From: Flagellimonas aurea
GTDB lineage: Bacteria > Bacteroidota > Bacteroidia > Flavobacteriales > Flavobacteriaceae
Assembly (NCBI RefSeq): GCF_017313785.1
Contig: NZ_JAFLNL010000001.1
Coordinates: forward strand, 186,001 to 250,000
Direction of reading: 5' to 3'
DNA: 64,000 bases
In this document: one piece after another, positions 37,794-46,324 of the stretch
Numbering within the stretch: position 1 is the stretch's first letter
How the letters are laid out: the number at the start of each line of letters is the position of its first letter
Translations under genes and position numbers: made by a program
The notes under the pieces: model-generated
What the model saw: the letters and a program-made list of their open reading frames with translations, nothing else
Database searches by the model: none
Told to the model about the DNA's origin: nothing

Positions 37794-38753
37794 ATGCCTC
37801 AACTTACCTCCAATTACCTGCCTCCATTTCTCTTCAGAAACGGTCATTTTGCCACCATCTATTCGGGCATTATCCGTTCGGTGAACGGTGTTGTTCAGAA
37901 AAGGGAGCGTATCATTCTCTCTGATGGCGATTTTTTGGATCTGGATTGGAGCGATTCACCCACGATCACCCAAAAATTAGTGATTTTGCTCCATGGACTT
38001 GAAGGAGATGCCCAACGCCCCTACATTACAGGAAGTGCCAAAATATTGAATCAGAACGGATATGATACCTGTGCCGTGAATTATCGCAGCTGTAGCGGAG
38101 AACCCAACAAAATGTACCGTTCCTACCATTCAGGCGCCACAGAAGATTTAAGGGAGGTAATCGACCATATCCTGAACACTAAAAACTACACGGAAATATA
38201 TTTGAAAGGCTTCAGTTTAGGGGGTAATCTATTGCTCAAATATTTAGGCGAGGGCAACGATGTTCCAAAGCAACTGAAGGGCGCCGTGGCTGTTTCCGTT
38301 CCTTGCAATCTTCATGATTCCTGCAAGCAATTGCTAAGTCCAAAAAATATATTGTACGCCATCAGGTTCAAAGGAAACCTATTGACCAAACTTCGTCAAA
38401 AACAACAGTTGTTTCCTGAAAAGATTACCGATTCCGACATCAAAAAAATTAAGACCTTAAAAGATTTTGACGATATCTACACCAGTCGCGCCCATGGTTT
38501 TAGAGATGCCATTGACTATTATCAAAAATCCAGTTCACTCCAATTTTTACCTGCGATTCAAGTTCCAAGTCTAATCATCAATGCAAAGAACGATTCGTTT
38601 TTGGGCAAGGAGTGCTTCCCCTTCAAGGAAACCGAAAACAACCCCTCACTCTATTTGGAAACCCCAACATTTGGTGGCCATGTAGGTTTTTGGGGCAAAA
38701 AAAACATCACTTACACAGAAAAAAGAGCTTTGGATTTTTTCGATTCCTTATAA
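37794..38753 (+). CDS. YheT-like alpha/beta hydrolase
   Basis: 319 residues from ATG 37794; the TTG one codon earlier is ignored. Alpha/beta hydrolase of the YheT/ABHD family: LVILLHGLEGDAQRPYI (oxyanion region), YRSCSGEPN, the nucleophile Ser in GFSLGGNLLLKYLGE, an Asp in NAKNDSFLGKECFP, and a His in FGGHVGFWG. Probably an esterase or lipase of cytoplasmic or membrane-associated substrates. Downstream partner of the nitronate monooxygenase. Confidence 0.92.
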   Translation: MPQLTSNYLPPFLFRNGHFATIYSGIIRSVNGVVQKRERIILSDGDFLDLDWSDSPTITQKLVILLHGLEGDAQRPYITGSAKILNQNGYDTCAVNYRSCSGEPNKMYRSYHSGATEDLREVIDHILNTKNYTEIYLKGFSLGGNLLLKYLGEGNDVPKQLKGAVAVSVPCNLHDSCKQLLSPKNILYAIRFKGNLLTKLRQKQQLFPEKITDSDIKKIKTLKDFDDIYTSRAHGFRDAIDYYQKSSSLQFLPAIQVPSLIINAKNDSFLGKECFPFKETENNPSLYLETPTFGGHVGFWGKKNITYTEKRALDFFDSL

Positions 38754-38870
38754 TTCAAACGTTTTCAGAAGCGGTGTTGTGATGATCGACACAAAAACAC
38801 CAAGATTATTAATGGCTAATTACCTATCTTAGTGCCATAGATTACACAAACAAACTTCAATAGAATCAGA

Positions 38871-39350
38871 ATGAAAAAAATTGTAATGTTCTTGGCATTA
38901 GGAGCCATGATAGCGAGCTGCGGAGGTAAAAAAGAAGAGAAAAAAGATGGTTTTGAAGTAAGCCGCACCAAAACTGAAGATACCAAAGCCCAATCTAAAG
39001 AAGGTGTACCCGTTGATTTGGACAACAAAGGTGTAGGCCCTATAACCGACCTTGAGTTCCCTGAAGAGATAAATGAAGAAATGGCCGCTAGGGGCAAAGC
39101 AAAATTTGACGCCATTTGTGTGGCATGTCACATGATAGACCAACGCATGATCGGCCCAGCTTTAAAAGGTGTTTATGACAGAAGAAGTCCAGAATGGGTA
39201 ATGAACATGATTCTAAACCCTGATGGAATGTTGAAGGAGGACCCTATTGCAAAAGCCTTGTTGAAAGAGTACAACAACGCCATTATGCTTAATCAAAATC
39301 TTACTGAAGATGAGGCAAGGGACGTTGCCGAGTACTTGAGAACACTGTAA
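38871..39350 (+). CDS. Lipoprotein c-type cytochrome
   Basis: 159 residues. Lipobox MIASC (Cys 17), then a charged linker (about 20-65) and a monoheme cytochrome c domain with the CXXCH motif C83-V-A-C86-H87. A Met in the later part (MILNPDGM) is the likely sixth ligand. Membrane-tethered electron carrier in the periplasm, perhaps linked to a terminal oxidase; partners are not in the window. A terminator follows. Confidence 0.92.
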   Translation: MKKIVMFLALGAMIASCGGKKEEKKDGFEVSRTKTEDTKAQSKEGVPVDLDNKGVGPITDLEFPEEINEEMAARGKAKFDAICVACHMIDQRMIGPALKGVYDRRSPEWVMNMILNPDGMLKEDPIAKALLKEYNNAIMLNQNLTEDEARDVAEYLRTL

Positions 39351-39375
39351 CAAACCAACTCTTTTATATGTAAGG

Positions 39376-39409
39376 GCTGCTGCTTTTTAGAAAAACAGCA
39401 GCTTTTTTT
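39376..39409 (+). terminator. Terminator after the cytochrome gene
   Basis: GCTGCTG (39376-39382) pairs with CAGCAGC (39396-39402), extended inside by A-T pairs across one bulged base, then a T7 tail. Confidence 0.85.
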
Positions 39410-39434
39410 ATTACCTTGATACAAACTTTAGGTG

Positions 39435-40142
39435 ATGAAAAAGATATTCCTTTTAGTATTAGGTTTGTTAACCGGTCCCATTCTGCTTTCACAAGATCTA
39501 CATGGCGCATGGACTTTTACAGAAACCTCCGATGATGGTGAAGAAGTTGAACACATTCTTATTTTAACAGGTGATTTTTTTTCCGAGGCTTTTTTTGAGA
39601 AAACCGATGGAAAATTCTTGGGAACAAAAGGCGGCAGCTATGCCGTAACAGATGAAAACATCGAATTCAGTTACGAATTTTCTACTCAAGATCCAGGAAT
39701 CGTCGGAAAAACTGAGCCTAAACCCTATAAATTGGTCGAGGATGGTTTGCAATTGAACGGAACAACTTGGACCCGTGTTGATGATGGGACTCCCGGGGAA
39801 CTTTTTGGCGCATGGTTGATATCGGGCCGAAAGCGCGATGGCGAAATCGTGAAACGCGACACCTCGGGACCTCGAAAGACCATGAAAATTTTGTCCGGGA
39901 CCCGGTTCCAATGGATAGCCTACAATACCGAAACCAAAGAGTTTTTGGGAACCGGAGGAGGCACATATACTACCATTGACGGAAAATACACTGAAAACAT
40001 CGGTTTCTTTTCCAGGGACGATTCCAGGGTCGGCGCCAGTTTAGAATTCAATTATGAGTTAAAAGAGGGAGATTGGCATCATTCTGGTTTAAGCAGCAAA
40101 GGAGACCCCATTTATGAAGTGTGGAGCAAACGAAAGTTATAA
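39435..40142 (+). CDS. Secreted protein with two tandem GAW-type repeats
   Basis: 235 residues from ATG 39435; a GTG one codon upstream is an alternative. Signal peptide ends LLSQD. Two related halves: half 1 begins LHGAWTFTETSDDGEE and contains GKFLGTKGGSYAV; half 2 begins LFGAWLISGRKRDGEI and contains KEFLGTGGGTYTT. Each looks like a small lipocalin-like barrel. The ligand or role is unknown. It starts a run of exported proteins ending at 43466. Confidence 0.75.
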   Translation: MKKIFLLVLGLLTGPILLSQDLHGAWTFTETSDDGEEVEHILILTGDFFSEAFFEKTDGKFLGTKGGSYAVTDENIEFSYEFSTQDPGIVGKTEPKPYKLVEDGLQLNGTTWTRVDDGTPGELFGAWLISGRKRDGEIVKRDTSGPRKTMKILSGTRFQWIAYNTETKEFLGTGGGTYTTIDGKYTENIGFFSRDDSRVGASLEFNYELKEGDWHHSGLSSKGDPIYEVWSKRKL

Positions 40143-40234
40143 GGGAGATTTAATCCGCCCATAACCATCGTAAAGTCAAACAATGGGGATTTTTTAGTAT
40201 TTTTCTGAAACATTAACCATTAATTTCTGTCAAA

Positions 40235-40654
40235 ATGAAAACTACCATTATCTTATTTTTTTCTGCTGTTTTGCTGGCAGAATCCTGCGGTGAAGCAAAG
40301 TCTAGTGCGGAAGCGCTTTATGGTCCTACCTGGGAACTTGAATATATTTCTGGGCCACGTATTGCTTTTGAAGGGCTTTTCCCAGAAAAAAAACCACAGA
40401 TCACTTTTGATAAAGAATCGGGCAAAGTATCGGGCACCGATAGCTGTAATGGTTACTCTGCAGATTATGAGCTGGCCGAAAACACCATAGTTTTTGGTGA
40501 CCCCGGCCCCACCACCATGATGTTCTGCGGAGGTAGCGAACGACATTTTCTGGAAATGATGAAAAAAATAGATGGTTATTCCTTTGAGGACGGCAAACTT
40601 AATCTACTGGTTGGCGAAGTTCCGATGATGCGATTTAAAAAAGTTGGGGAATGA
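40235..40654 (+). CDS. META-domain lipoprotein
   Basis: 139 residues. Lipobox LLAESC (Cys 18). Single META domain (HslJ-like): GPTWELEYISG, ITFDKESGKVSGTDSCNGYS, and the Cys near MMFCGGSERHFLEMM. META domains occur in envelope heat-shock and adhesion-related proteins. The last codons overlap the next gene by 4 nt (ATGA), so translation is coupled with the second META protein. Confidence 0.85.
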   Translation: MKTTIILFFSAVLLAESCGEAKSSAEALYGPTWELEYISGPRIAFEGLFPEKKPQITFDKESGKVSGTDSCNGYSADYELAENTIVFGDPGPTTMMFCGGSERHFLEMMKKIDGYSFEDGKLNLLVGEVPMMRFKKVGE

Positions 40655-41466
40655 AAAGAGTTCTATTCCTAGTTGGTATTTTCCTCATCTTTTCAAATTG
40701 TGCCGAGAAAAAGAAACAAGAACCGACCGAAGCATCCGAAGAAATCACTTTGGACACTCTTAAAGTAGAAGAAGAGCGAACTATGGAACCCTTGGCCGTG
40801 CAACCGGACGGCAGTTATTTCAAGGCCACTGGGACCGAACCTTTCTGGGGAATCAAGATTTATGACAACAAGATTGAGCTTCAGACCATGGAGGACACTA
40901 TTGTTACTCCTCCTTCCGAAGCCATAAAAGCACAAGATGCCAATATTAAGATGTTCCGAATCAAAACCGAGGCCACCGATATGGATGTGATCATCTCACA
41001 TAAGGAATGTACCAATGCCATGTCTGGCGAAGTATTTCCATATACCGTAACCGTTTCCTATAAAAATACGGGAGGTGGGGATAGCCGGGTTTTGGAAGGG
41101 TGTGGTTCGTATATCACAGATTACAGACTCCATGATATCTGGGTGTTGGAAAAAATGAAAGGAGCTTCAGTCTCAAAAGATGACTTTAATAGCGGTGACG
41201 TTCCCAATATGGAGGTAAACACCAATGACAATAGGTTCTCCGGTTTTTCAGGATGCAATCGAATGACGGGCAGCTTGTTTTATGAAAATGACGTGCTCCG
41301 ATTTAAACAGGTAGCCTCAACCCGAATGGCTTGTCCCAGCATGGAAAAAGAATCCGAATTCCTTATGGCCTTGCAATCGGCTACTTCCTACAAAATTGAA
41401 AACAACAGATTATACTTGTCCAATGGTTCCAATGAGAATATATTGGTGTTTAAAAAAACAGATTGA
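40651..41466 (+). CDS. Lipoprotein with COG3650-like and META domains
   Basis: 271 residues. Lipobox FLIFSNC (Cys 17). N-terminal COG3650-like domain (about 50-150) with the typical FKATGTEPFWGIKIYDNKIE and YTVTVSYKNTGGGDSR; C-terminal META domain (about 160-270) with RFSGFSGCNRMTGSLFYEND and ASTRMACPSMEKESEFLMAL. Paralogue of the preceding META protein, and its ATG overlaps that gene by 4 nt. The next lipoprotein starts 2 nt after its stop. Role in the envelope is likely, molecular function unknown. Confidence 0.88.
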   Translation: MKRVLFLVGIFLIFSNCAEKKKQEPTEASEEITLDTLKVEEERTMEPLAVQPDGSYFKATGTEPFWGIKIYDNKIELQTMEDTIVTPPSEAIKAQDANIKMFRIKTEATDMDVIISHKECTNAMSGEVFPYTVTVSYKNTGGGDSRVLEGCGSYITDYRLHDIWVLEKMKGASVSKDDFNSGDVPNMEVNTNDNRFSGFSGCNRMTGSLFYENDVLRFKQVASTRMACPSMEKESEFLMALQSATSYKIENNRLYLSNGSNENILVFKKTD

Positions 41467-41468
41467 TC

Positions 41469-41945
41469 ATGAAAAGAATAATAGTTGCATTACTATTGAC
41501 CACAGCTTTTGTAAGCTGCAAGCCCAAGGAAAAAAATGAGGAAGATAAGACCAGTGAAGAAACTAAAGAAGAAGTCATTGAAGTAGCCTTGTCCCCAAGC
41601 CTGCAAGTCGGTTGCTATTCTTATGATGAAAACGGTAGCAAAGTTGTCTTGGAAATCACCGAAATCAATGACTCCATCATGGGCAATCTCAATTATGCTT
41701 TCAAAGAAAAGGATGCAAACACAGGGACTTTTTCAGGTGTCTTAAAAGACAGTGTGCTTATCGGAAACTACTCCTTTATGTCGGAGGGAATGGTAAGTTC
41801 CCGTGAAGTCGCTTTTTTGGTTAAAGAAAATCAACTTATCGAAGGATTTGGGGAACTGGATGAAACGGGCACAGGCTTCAAAGACAAGGATAACATAAGC
41901 TTTAGTTCTTCCATGCCTTTGACTAAAACTGAATGCAGTCAGTAG
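41469..41945 (+). CDS. Small lipoprotein, unrecognised
   Basis: 158 residues from ATG 41469; a TTG two codons earlier is ignored. Lipobox TTAFVSC (Cys 17), an acidic linker (KEKNEEDKTSEETKEE), then a beta-rich domain with repeated strands: GCYSYDENGSKVVLEITEIN, GNLNYAFKEKDANTGTFSGV, and LIGNYSFMSEGM. It resembles lipocalin-like single-domain proteins of this group. Third gene of the tightly packed lipoprotein run 40235-41945. Confidence 0.7.
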   Translation: MKRIIVALLLTTAFVSCKPKEKNEEDKTSEETKEEVIEVALSPSLQVGCYSYDENGSKVVLEITEINDSIMGNLNYAFKEKDANTGTFSGVLKDSVLIGNYSFMSEGMVSSREVAFLVKENQLIEGFGELDETGTGFKDKDNISFSSSMPLTKTECSQ

Positions 41946-41990
41946 AGATTCGGAAAAAACATCATATTTTGTATACCAACATTTAAAGCT

Positions 41991-42860
41991 ATGAAAGCAA
42001 GGGCAGCATTTGCACTGGTTTTTCTATTCATCCTTGGCAGCAAGGCCCAAACCGCATCCGATTTAACCATTGTGTTTAAAGGACAGGCCAAGGTAAATGC
42101 GCTTAAAAGCGATAGAAACGCTATAAAATCATTTTTCGGAAACACCCTTGGGCGAAAAATCGAATCCGAGGAAAATGCGGATCTTGTACATTTTGATGGC
42201 GGTGGTTTTGTGAAATTTGCATACCACCCCAAAACAGAAGTGCTTGATTCTACCCAATTCCATAAATCCATGCAATTGGCCCTCTTGGTGCCTGCTTCTG
42301 AATACCAGAGTATTATAGGCACCATCAAAGATTACGGAACTGCACCTTTGTTGCCCAATGTCGAAAAATATCAAGACCATTCCGAGTACTTCTATTTTCA
42401 TGCTCCTGGAGGCCAGGTATTTCGTATCGTCAACTCCGTAAACACCTTCCCAAAAAGTGGAGAAGGCTATGTTTACGATGCCGAGAAAGCATCTAAATAT
42501 GGTGCTGATGATTATGGTATGAAGAAATACATTTTTGCCTTCTTAAAACGGGGACCCAATCGTGACCTTCCAAAAGAAGAAGCTGCCCAATTACAAAATG
42601 CCCATTTGCAAAACATTATGCGGCTGGCAGAAGAAGGAAAATTGATTCTCGCCGGTCCCTTTTTCGGGAACGATGACCTACGTGGCATCTATATTTTTGA
42701 TGTGGAAACGTTGGAAGAGGCCAAATCCCTTACCGAAACCGACCCAGCCATTAAAGCGGGAAGTCTGGTGGTGGAACTCAAAGAATGGTACGGGTCTGCA
42801 GCACTGATGGAGGTGGCAAAAATTGGAATGACCTTACAAAAGAAATCAATCACCGATTAA
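41991..42860 (+). CDS. Secreted VOC-like and YciI-like fusion protein
   Basis: 289 residues with signal peptide (1-20, GSKAQT). N-terminal half (about 25-150) looks like a glyoxalase/VOC beta-alpha domain: ALKSDRNAIKSFFGNTLGRK, then a His-bearing strand FHKSMQLALLVPASEY, and YFYFHAPGGQVFRIVNS. C-terminal half (about 175-270) is a YciI domain: KYIFAFLKRGPNRDLP, GKLILAGPFFGNDDLRGIYI, and ETDPAIKAGSLVVELKEWYG. YciI and VOC proteins are separate in most bacteria. The YciI part is well recognised; the VOC call is weaker. Likely substrate unknown. It is followed by the DinB gene after 9 nt. Confidence 0.75.
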   Translation: MKARAAFALVFLFILGSKAQTASDLTIVFKGQAKVNALKSDRNAIKSFFGNTLGRKIESEENADLVHFDGGGFVKFAYHPKTEVLDSTQFHKSMQLALLVPASEYQSIIGTIKDYGTAPLLPNVEKYQDHSEYFYFHAPGGQVFRIVNSVNTFPKSGEGYVYDAEKASKYGADDYGMKKYIFAFLKRGPNRDLPKEEAAQLQNAHLQNIMRLAEEGKLILAGPFFGNDDLRGIYIFDVETLEEAKSLTETDPAIKAGSLVVELKEWYGSAALMEVAKIGMTLQKKSITD

Positions 42861-42869
42861 AGGTCCAAA

Positions 42870-43466
42870 ATGAAGAAACCGCTCTATTTTTTAATCCTAT
42901 TTATTTTCATGATCAATCCTAATATTGAAGCGCAAGAATCCATGCTGCCATATAGGGAAATACCTGAATACCCATCTGATTTTGGCCCAGGAAACCTAAT
43001 CTCAAGAATGATAGATGGATTGGGCTATCGATTTTACTGGGCAACCGAAGGTTTGACTGATGACGACCTTACCTACAGGGCATCAGAAAATGGACGATCC
43101 ATTTTTGAAACGGTGGAACACATCAATGTAATGTCCAATAATATTCTATTGGCCCCGGATGCAAAACCTTTTGAAAAACCCAAAAACCCGCCCCAATTAT
43201 CTTTTGAAGAATTGCGCACATTGACACTCAAAAACCTCAAAGCAGCTAGCAAAAAAGTTTTGGGCGCAACGGCAAAGGATATAGAAAACTACAAGGTCAT
43301 TTTTAAGCAAGGTGACAAAACATCCGAATTTCCGTATTGGAATATGATCAATGGAATGCTATCGGATTGCATATACCATACAGGTCAAATTGTGATGTTG
43401 CGTCGTGCCAGTGGCAATCCTCAAAATCCAAATGTGAACGTGTTCCTCGGAAAAACTCGTGAGTAA
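42870..43466 (+). CDS. Exported DinB-fold protein
   Basis: 198 residues with signal peptide (1-22, PNIEAQ). DinB-type four-helix domain: ISRMIDGLGYRFYWATEGLT, NGRSIFETVEHINVMSNN (first His), and SDCIYHTGQIVMLRRASG (C-terminal His region). Third DinB-fold gene in the window and the second exported one. Follows the VOC-YciI gene by 9 nt, so probably one transcript. The catalytic role is unproven. Confidence 0.82.
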   Translation: MKKPLYFLILFIFMINPNIEAQESMLPYREIPEYPSDFGPGNLISRMIDGLGYRFYWATEGLTDDDLTYRASENGRSIFETVEHINVMSNNILLAPDAKPFEKPKNPPQLSFEELRTLTLKNLKAASKKVLGATAKDIENYKVIFKQGDKTSEFPYWNMINGMLSDCIYHTGQIVMLRRASGNPQNPNVNVFLGKTRE

Positions 43467-43469
43467 ACC

Positions 43470-44996
43470 CTAATTATCAACTACGACTTTATAGGTTGGA
43501 TCTTCCAAAACGTTGACTTCGATAATATCGTCTGCGTTGGCCAACAATCGCCTGCAGTCCCTGCTCAAATGCTTCAGGTGCACTTTTTTGCCCACTTTTC
43601 GGTAACGCTCCGTGATTTTGTTCACGGCTTCAATGGCTGACATATCCACCAGCCTACTTTCTTTAAAGTCGATGACCACCTCATCGGGGTCGTTCAGTAC
43701 ATCAAACTTTTCGGCAAACAAGGTAGTGCTTCCAAAGAATAAAGGGCCATAGATCTCGTAGTGCTTCACACCTTCATCATCAATGCTTTTTCTGGCACGG
43801 ATGCGTTTGGCGTTGTCCCACGCAAATACGAGAGCGGAAATGACCACTCCCACCAACACGGCCAATGCCAAATTATGGAGGAAGACCGTCACCAAGGTCA
43901 CCAAAACCATTACCAAAACATCGGATTTTGGCATCCTACGGAACGTCTTTAAACTTGCCCACTCAAAAGTTCCCAAAGCTACCATGATCATTAATCCTGT
44001 TAATGCGGCCATCGGTACCTTTTCAATCAAGCTGGAACCGAACATGATAAAGACAAGCAACATCAAGGCAGCAAAAATACCAGAAAGGCGTGCCCTAGCA
44101 CCGTTGGAGGTATTGATCAAACTCTGTCCGATCATGGCACAACCGCCCATCCCTGAGAACAATCCTGAAAGAATGTTCGCTGTTCCCTGGGCAACTGCCT
44201 CTTTATTTCCACGACCCCGTGTTTCAGTGATTTCGTCCACAATGTTCAGGGTCAGCAAACTCTCAATAAGACCCACTCCAGCCATAATTGCGGCGAAGGG
44301 AAATATAATCTGCAAGGTTTCTAAATTGAAGGGAAGGTCAGGAATATGAAATGGAGGAAATGTTCCTTGGATGGAAGCAATATCCCCAATGGTGCGTGTA
44401 TCCAATCCAAAGAAAAATACAATACCGAATACCAAAAGAATAGCGGCCAATGATGCTGGGACCACTTTGGTTAGTTTTGGAAGTCCCCAGATCACCAACA
44501 TGGTCAACAGTACCAACCCCAAGAAAATGTAGAGCGTGCTTCCGCTCAGCCATTCGCCATCCACGGTTTGGAACTGGCTTATCTGCGACATGAATATGAT
44601 CACCGCCAATCCGTTCACGAACCCAAAGATAACGGGATGGGGCACCAAACGCATTAATTTACCAAGACGTAGCACACCTGCCAACATCTGTAGTATCCCA
44701 GCAAGAATTACAGTGGCAAAAACGTATTCCACCCCATATTGCTGTGCCAAGGTAACGATAACAACGGCCACGGCCCCTGTGGCTCCAGAGATCATTCCTG
44801 GCCTACCTCCCAAAATTGAAGTGACCAATCCCATAACAAAGGCAGCGTACAAACCTGTTAAAGGTGAAAGGCCCGCAATGAAGGCGAATGCGATGGCTTC
44901 GGGAACCAAAGCAAGTGCAACGGTCAAGCCCGATAAAATTTCTGTGCGGTAGTTTACTTTTTGGGAAAAATCAAAAAGGTTGAGATACTTTTTCAT
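43470..44996 (-). CDS. SulP-family anion transporter with STAS domain
   Basis: 508 residues. About 11-14 membrane helices (20-390): LVPEAIAFAFIAGLSPLTG, then GPGMISGATGAVAVVI-like SLC26 motifs (GRPGMISGATGAVAVVIVTL). Cytoplasmic STAS domain (about 420-500) with FKESRLVDMSAIEAVNKI. Transports sulfate, bicarbonate or related anions; SulP in marine bacteria is frequently bicarbonate-type, but the substrate cannot be told. Convergent with the DinB gene, 3 nt apart. Confidence 0.93.
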   Translation of the reverse strand: MKKYLNLFDFSQKVNYRTEILSGLTVALALVPEAIAFAFIAGLSPLTGLYAAFVMGLVTSILGGRPGMISGATGAVAVVIVTLAQQYGVEYVFATVILAGILQMLAGVLRLGKLMRLVPHPVIFGFVNGLAVIIFMSQISQFQTVDGEWLSGSTLYIFLGLVLLTMLVIWGLPKLTKVVPASLAAILLVFGIVFFFGLDTRTIGDIASIQGTFPPFHIPDLPFNLETLQIIFPFAAIMAGVGLIESLLTLNIVDEITETRGRGNKEAVAQGTANILSGLFSGMGGCAMIGQSLINTSNGARARLSGIFAALMLLVFIMFGSSLIEKVPMAALTGLMIMVALGTFEWASLKTFRRMPKSDVLVMVLVTLVTVFLHNLALAVLVGVVISALVFAWDNAKRIRARKSIDDEGVKHYEIYGPLFFGSTTLFAEKFDVLNDPDEVVIDFKESRLVDMSAIEAVNKITERYRKVGKKVHLKHLSRDCRRLLANADDIIEVNVLEDPTYKVVVDN

Positions 44997-45186
44997 GGCT
45001 TCTTTCTTGAAGCGCGCAAAAGTAGCATTATTAAATCCAAGACCCTAATGGAGCCAGCTTTTTTAAGGATTTGATAATCTATCTGTTAGTTAGGTCAAAT
45101 ACCTTTTCTTAAAGCGTGGTTTGTTTGGCGGTATCATATTCGATTTTACGGATGGGCAGCCTACGCTGTATATTTTTTGCACAAAA

Positions 45187-45224
45187 AAGAACCGCCCTAA
45201 GATTTGATACTTAGGGCGGTTCTT
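45187..45224 (-). terminator. Strong terminator after the 45280 lipoprotein gene
   Basis: Perfect 14-bp stem AAGAACCGCCCTAA (45187-45200) with its complement (45211-45224), 10-nt loop, A run on the plus strand giving a T tail for minus transcription. Confidence 0.85.
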
Positions 45225-45226
45225 AA

Positions 45227-45243
45227 CTAAATAACCAACCAAA
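45227..45243 (-). repeat. 17-nt terminator-linked element, copy 2
   Basis: Identical 17 nt to 14822-14838, placed 2 nt from the hairpin. In both cases it precedes the terminator in the minus-strand transcript. Confidence 0.6.
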
Positions 45244-45279
45244 AAAACTGTTTGTATAGTCGAACAAAGGTGTTCTTCC

Positions 45280-46200
45280 TTACATATCTCGTTGACGGGT
45301 AACATTCATTACAGGGTTGTTGGTCTTTGAACGTTTTTTACCCGTTCCGTCGCTTGATTTCAAATATTGAATGTATCCTCTTCCCGTAAATTCGTACACC
45401 GTTCCGCTGGATACATGGTACAGTTCTATTGTACTATCATTGATAACGTACAACTCAAAATAATCATTGCCCAGGAAGTCATAATCCAGTGTTAAAGTTT
45501 TGAGGGATGCATCATTGGCGACATCATACACTTCATAATCTCCTTGGTAATCCCATTGTAAGTTGGACAATGGTATGCCCTGAGCATCTACCGATGATCT
45601 AAAATATCCATTTCCATCATCAAAAAACTGCAAGTAATTTTCCTGATCAAATTCATTTAGGGCCCCCAATTCACTGGTATAGGTTTTCTCCCAAACTTGA
45701 TATTCCTGCAAGAAAAGGTGTATGTTATCGTAAAAGACCATGTCGTAGTCAAAATTGCTTCTTTGATAGCCTTCCAAAATGTAGGAGGTATCTGAACGGG
45801 GGTCGTAAATTTCCAATGTATTATAATCCAAAGCGATAACTTCCAATAACCAAAGACCATCTACATCGTGGTCTATTTCCACCTGACCGCTGTAGGTGGC
45901 GTAAGCGCCCACGTCAATACCCAATCCGTTGCCTGTCTTTCCCAAGCCGGAAAGGTTGTTGTTGGCGTACACGATTCCCCTATCAAAAGTAATGGTGAAG
46001 GCACGTTGCAAAAATGGAACCTCTCCGCTTCCAAGGGTTTTGTTGATATCCACATACCAAAGGTCGTGGGATTCCAAAACCAAGGCGGTATTTATCGGTG
46101 GTTCTGTGATCAAATCATCTTCTACAATAACCTCGGTGTAGCAAGAACTGGCAAAAAGACCAATGAACAAAATTCCAAAGAGTAGTTTTCTATTTTTCAT
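45280..46200 (-). CDS. Lipoprotein, unrecognised
   Basis: 306 residues from MKNRKLLFG; a start 13 codons upstream is rejected because the lipobox LFASSC (Cys 17) would be misplaced. The first part repeats the pattern of a small beta domain twice: DLWYVDINKTLGSGEVPFLQ and, later, IPLSNLQWDYQGDYEVYDVA. C-terminal KKRSKTNNPVMNVTRQRDM is basic. No family is recognised; conserved style in Flavobacteriia. Terminator and 17-nt element downstream. Confidence 0.75.
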   Translation of the reverse strand: MKNRKLLFGILFIGLFASSCYTEVIVEDDLITEPPINTALVLESHDLWYVDINKTLGSGEVPFLQRAFTITFDRGIVYANNNLSGLGKTGNGLGIDVGAYATYSGQVEIDHDVDGLWLLEVIALDYNTLEIYDPRSDTSYILEGYQRSNFDYDMVFYDNIHLFLQEYQVWEKTYTSELGALNEFDQENYLQFFDDGNGYFRSSVDAQGIPLSNLQWDYQGDYEVYDVANDASLKTLTLDYDFLGNDYFELYVINDSTIELYHVSSGTVYEFTGRGYIQYLKSSDGTGKKRSKTNNPVMNVTRQRDM

Positions 46201-46324
46201 AATCGAGGTTTTAGAGTTCGCTTCATACAGACCAATCACTGTGCCAAAATTTTTAACCTATTGATAATCAAACAGTAATAAGCTGATGAAATTATTTTTT
46301 AGCTTTACACCCTAATTTGGACGA

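Larger units (their letters stand above)
45001..45279. other. Intergenic region with terminator and 17-nt element
   Basis: Between SulP and the 45280 gene. Apart from the 14-bp hairpin (45187-45224) and the repeated 17-nt element I see only AT-rich sequence; a small minus-strand frame (71 codons) has no support. Confidence 0.4.

Noticed and set aside
43783-44349. Plus-strand 188-codon ORF opposite SulP
   Set aside because: Antisense to a strongly supported transporter; composition typical of a shadow frame.
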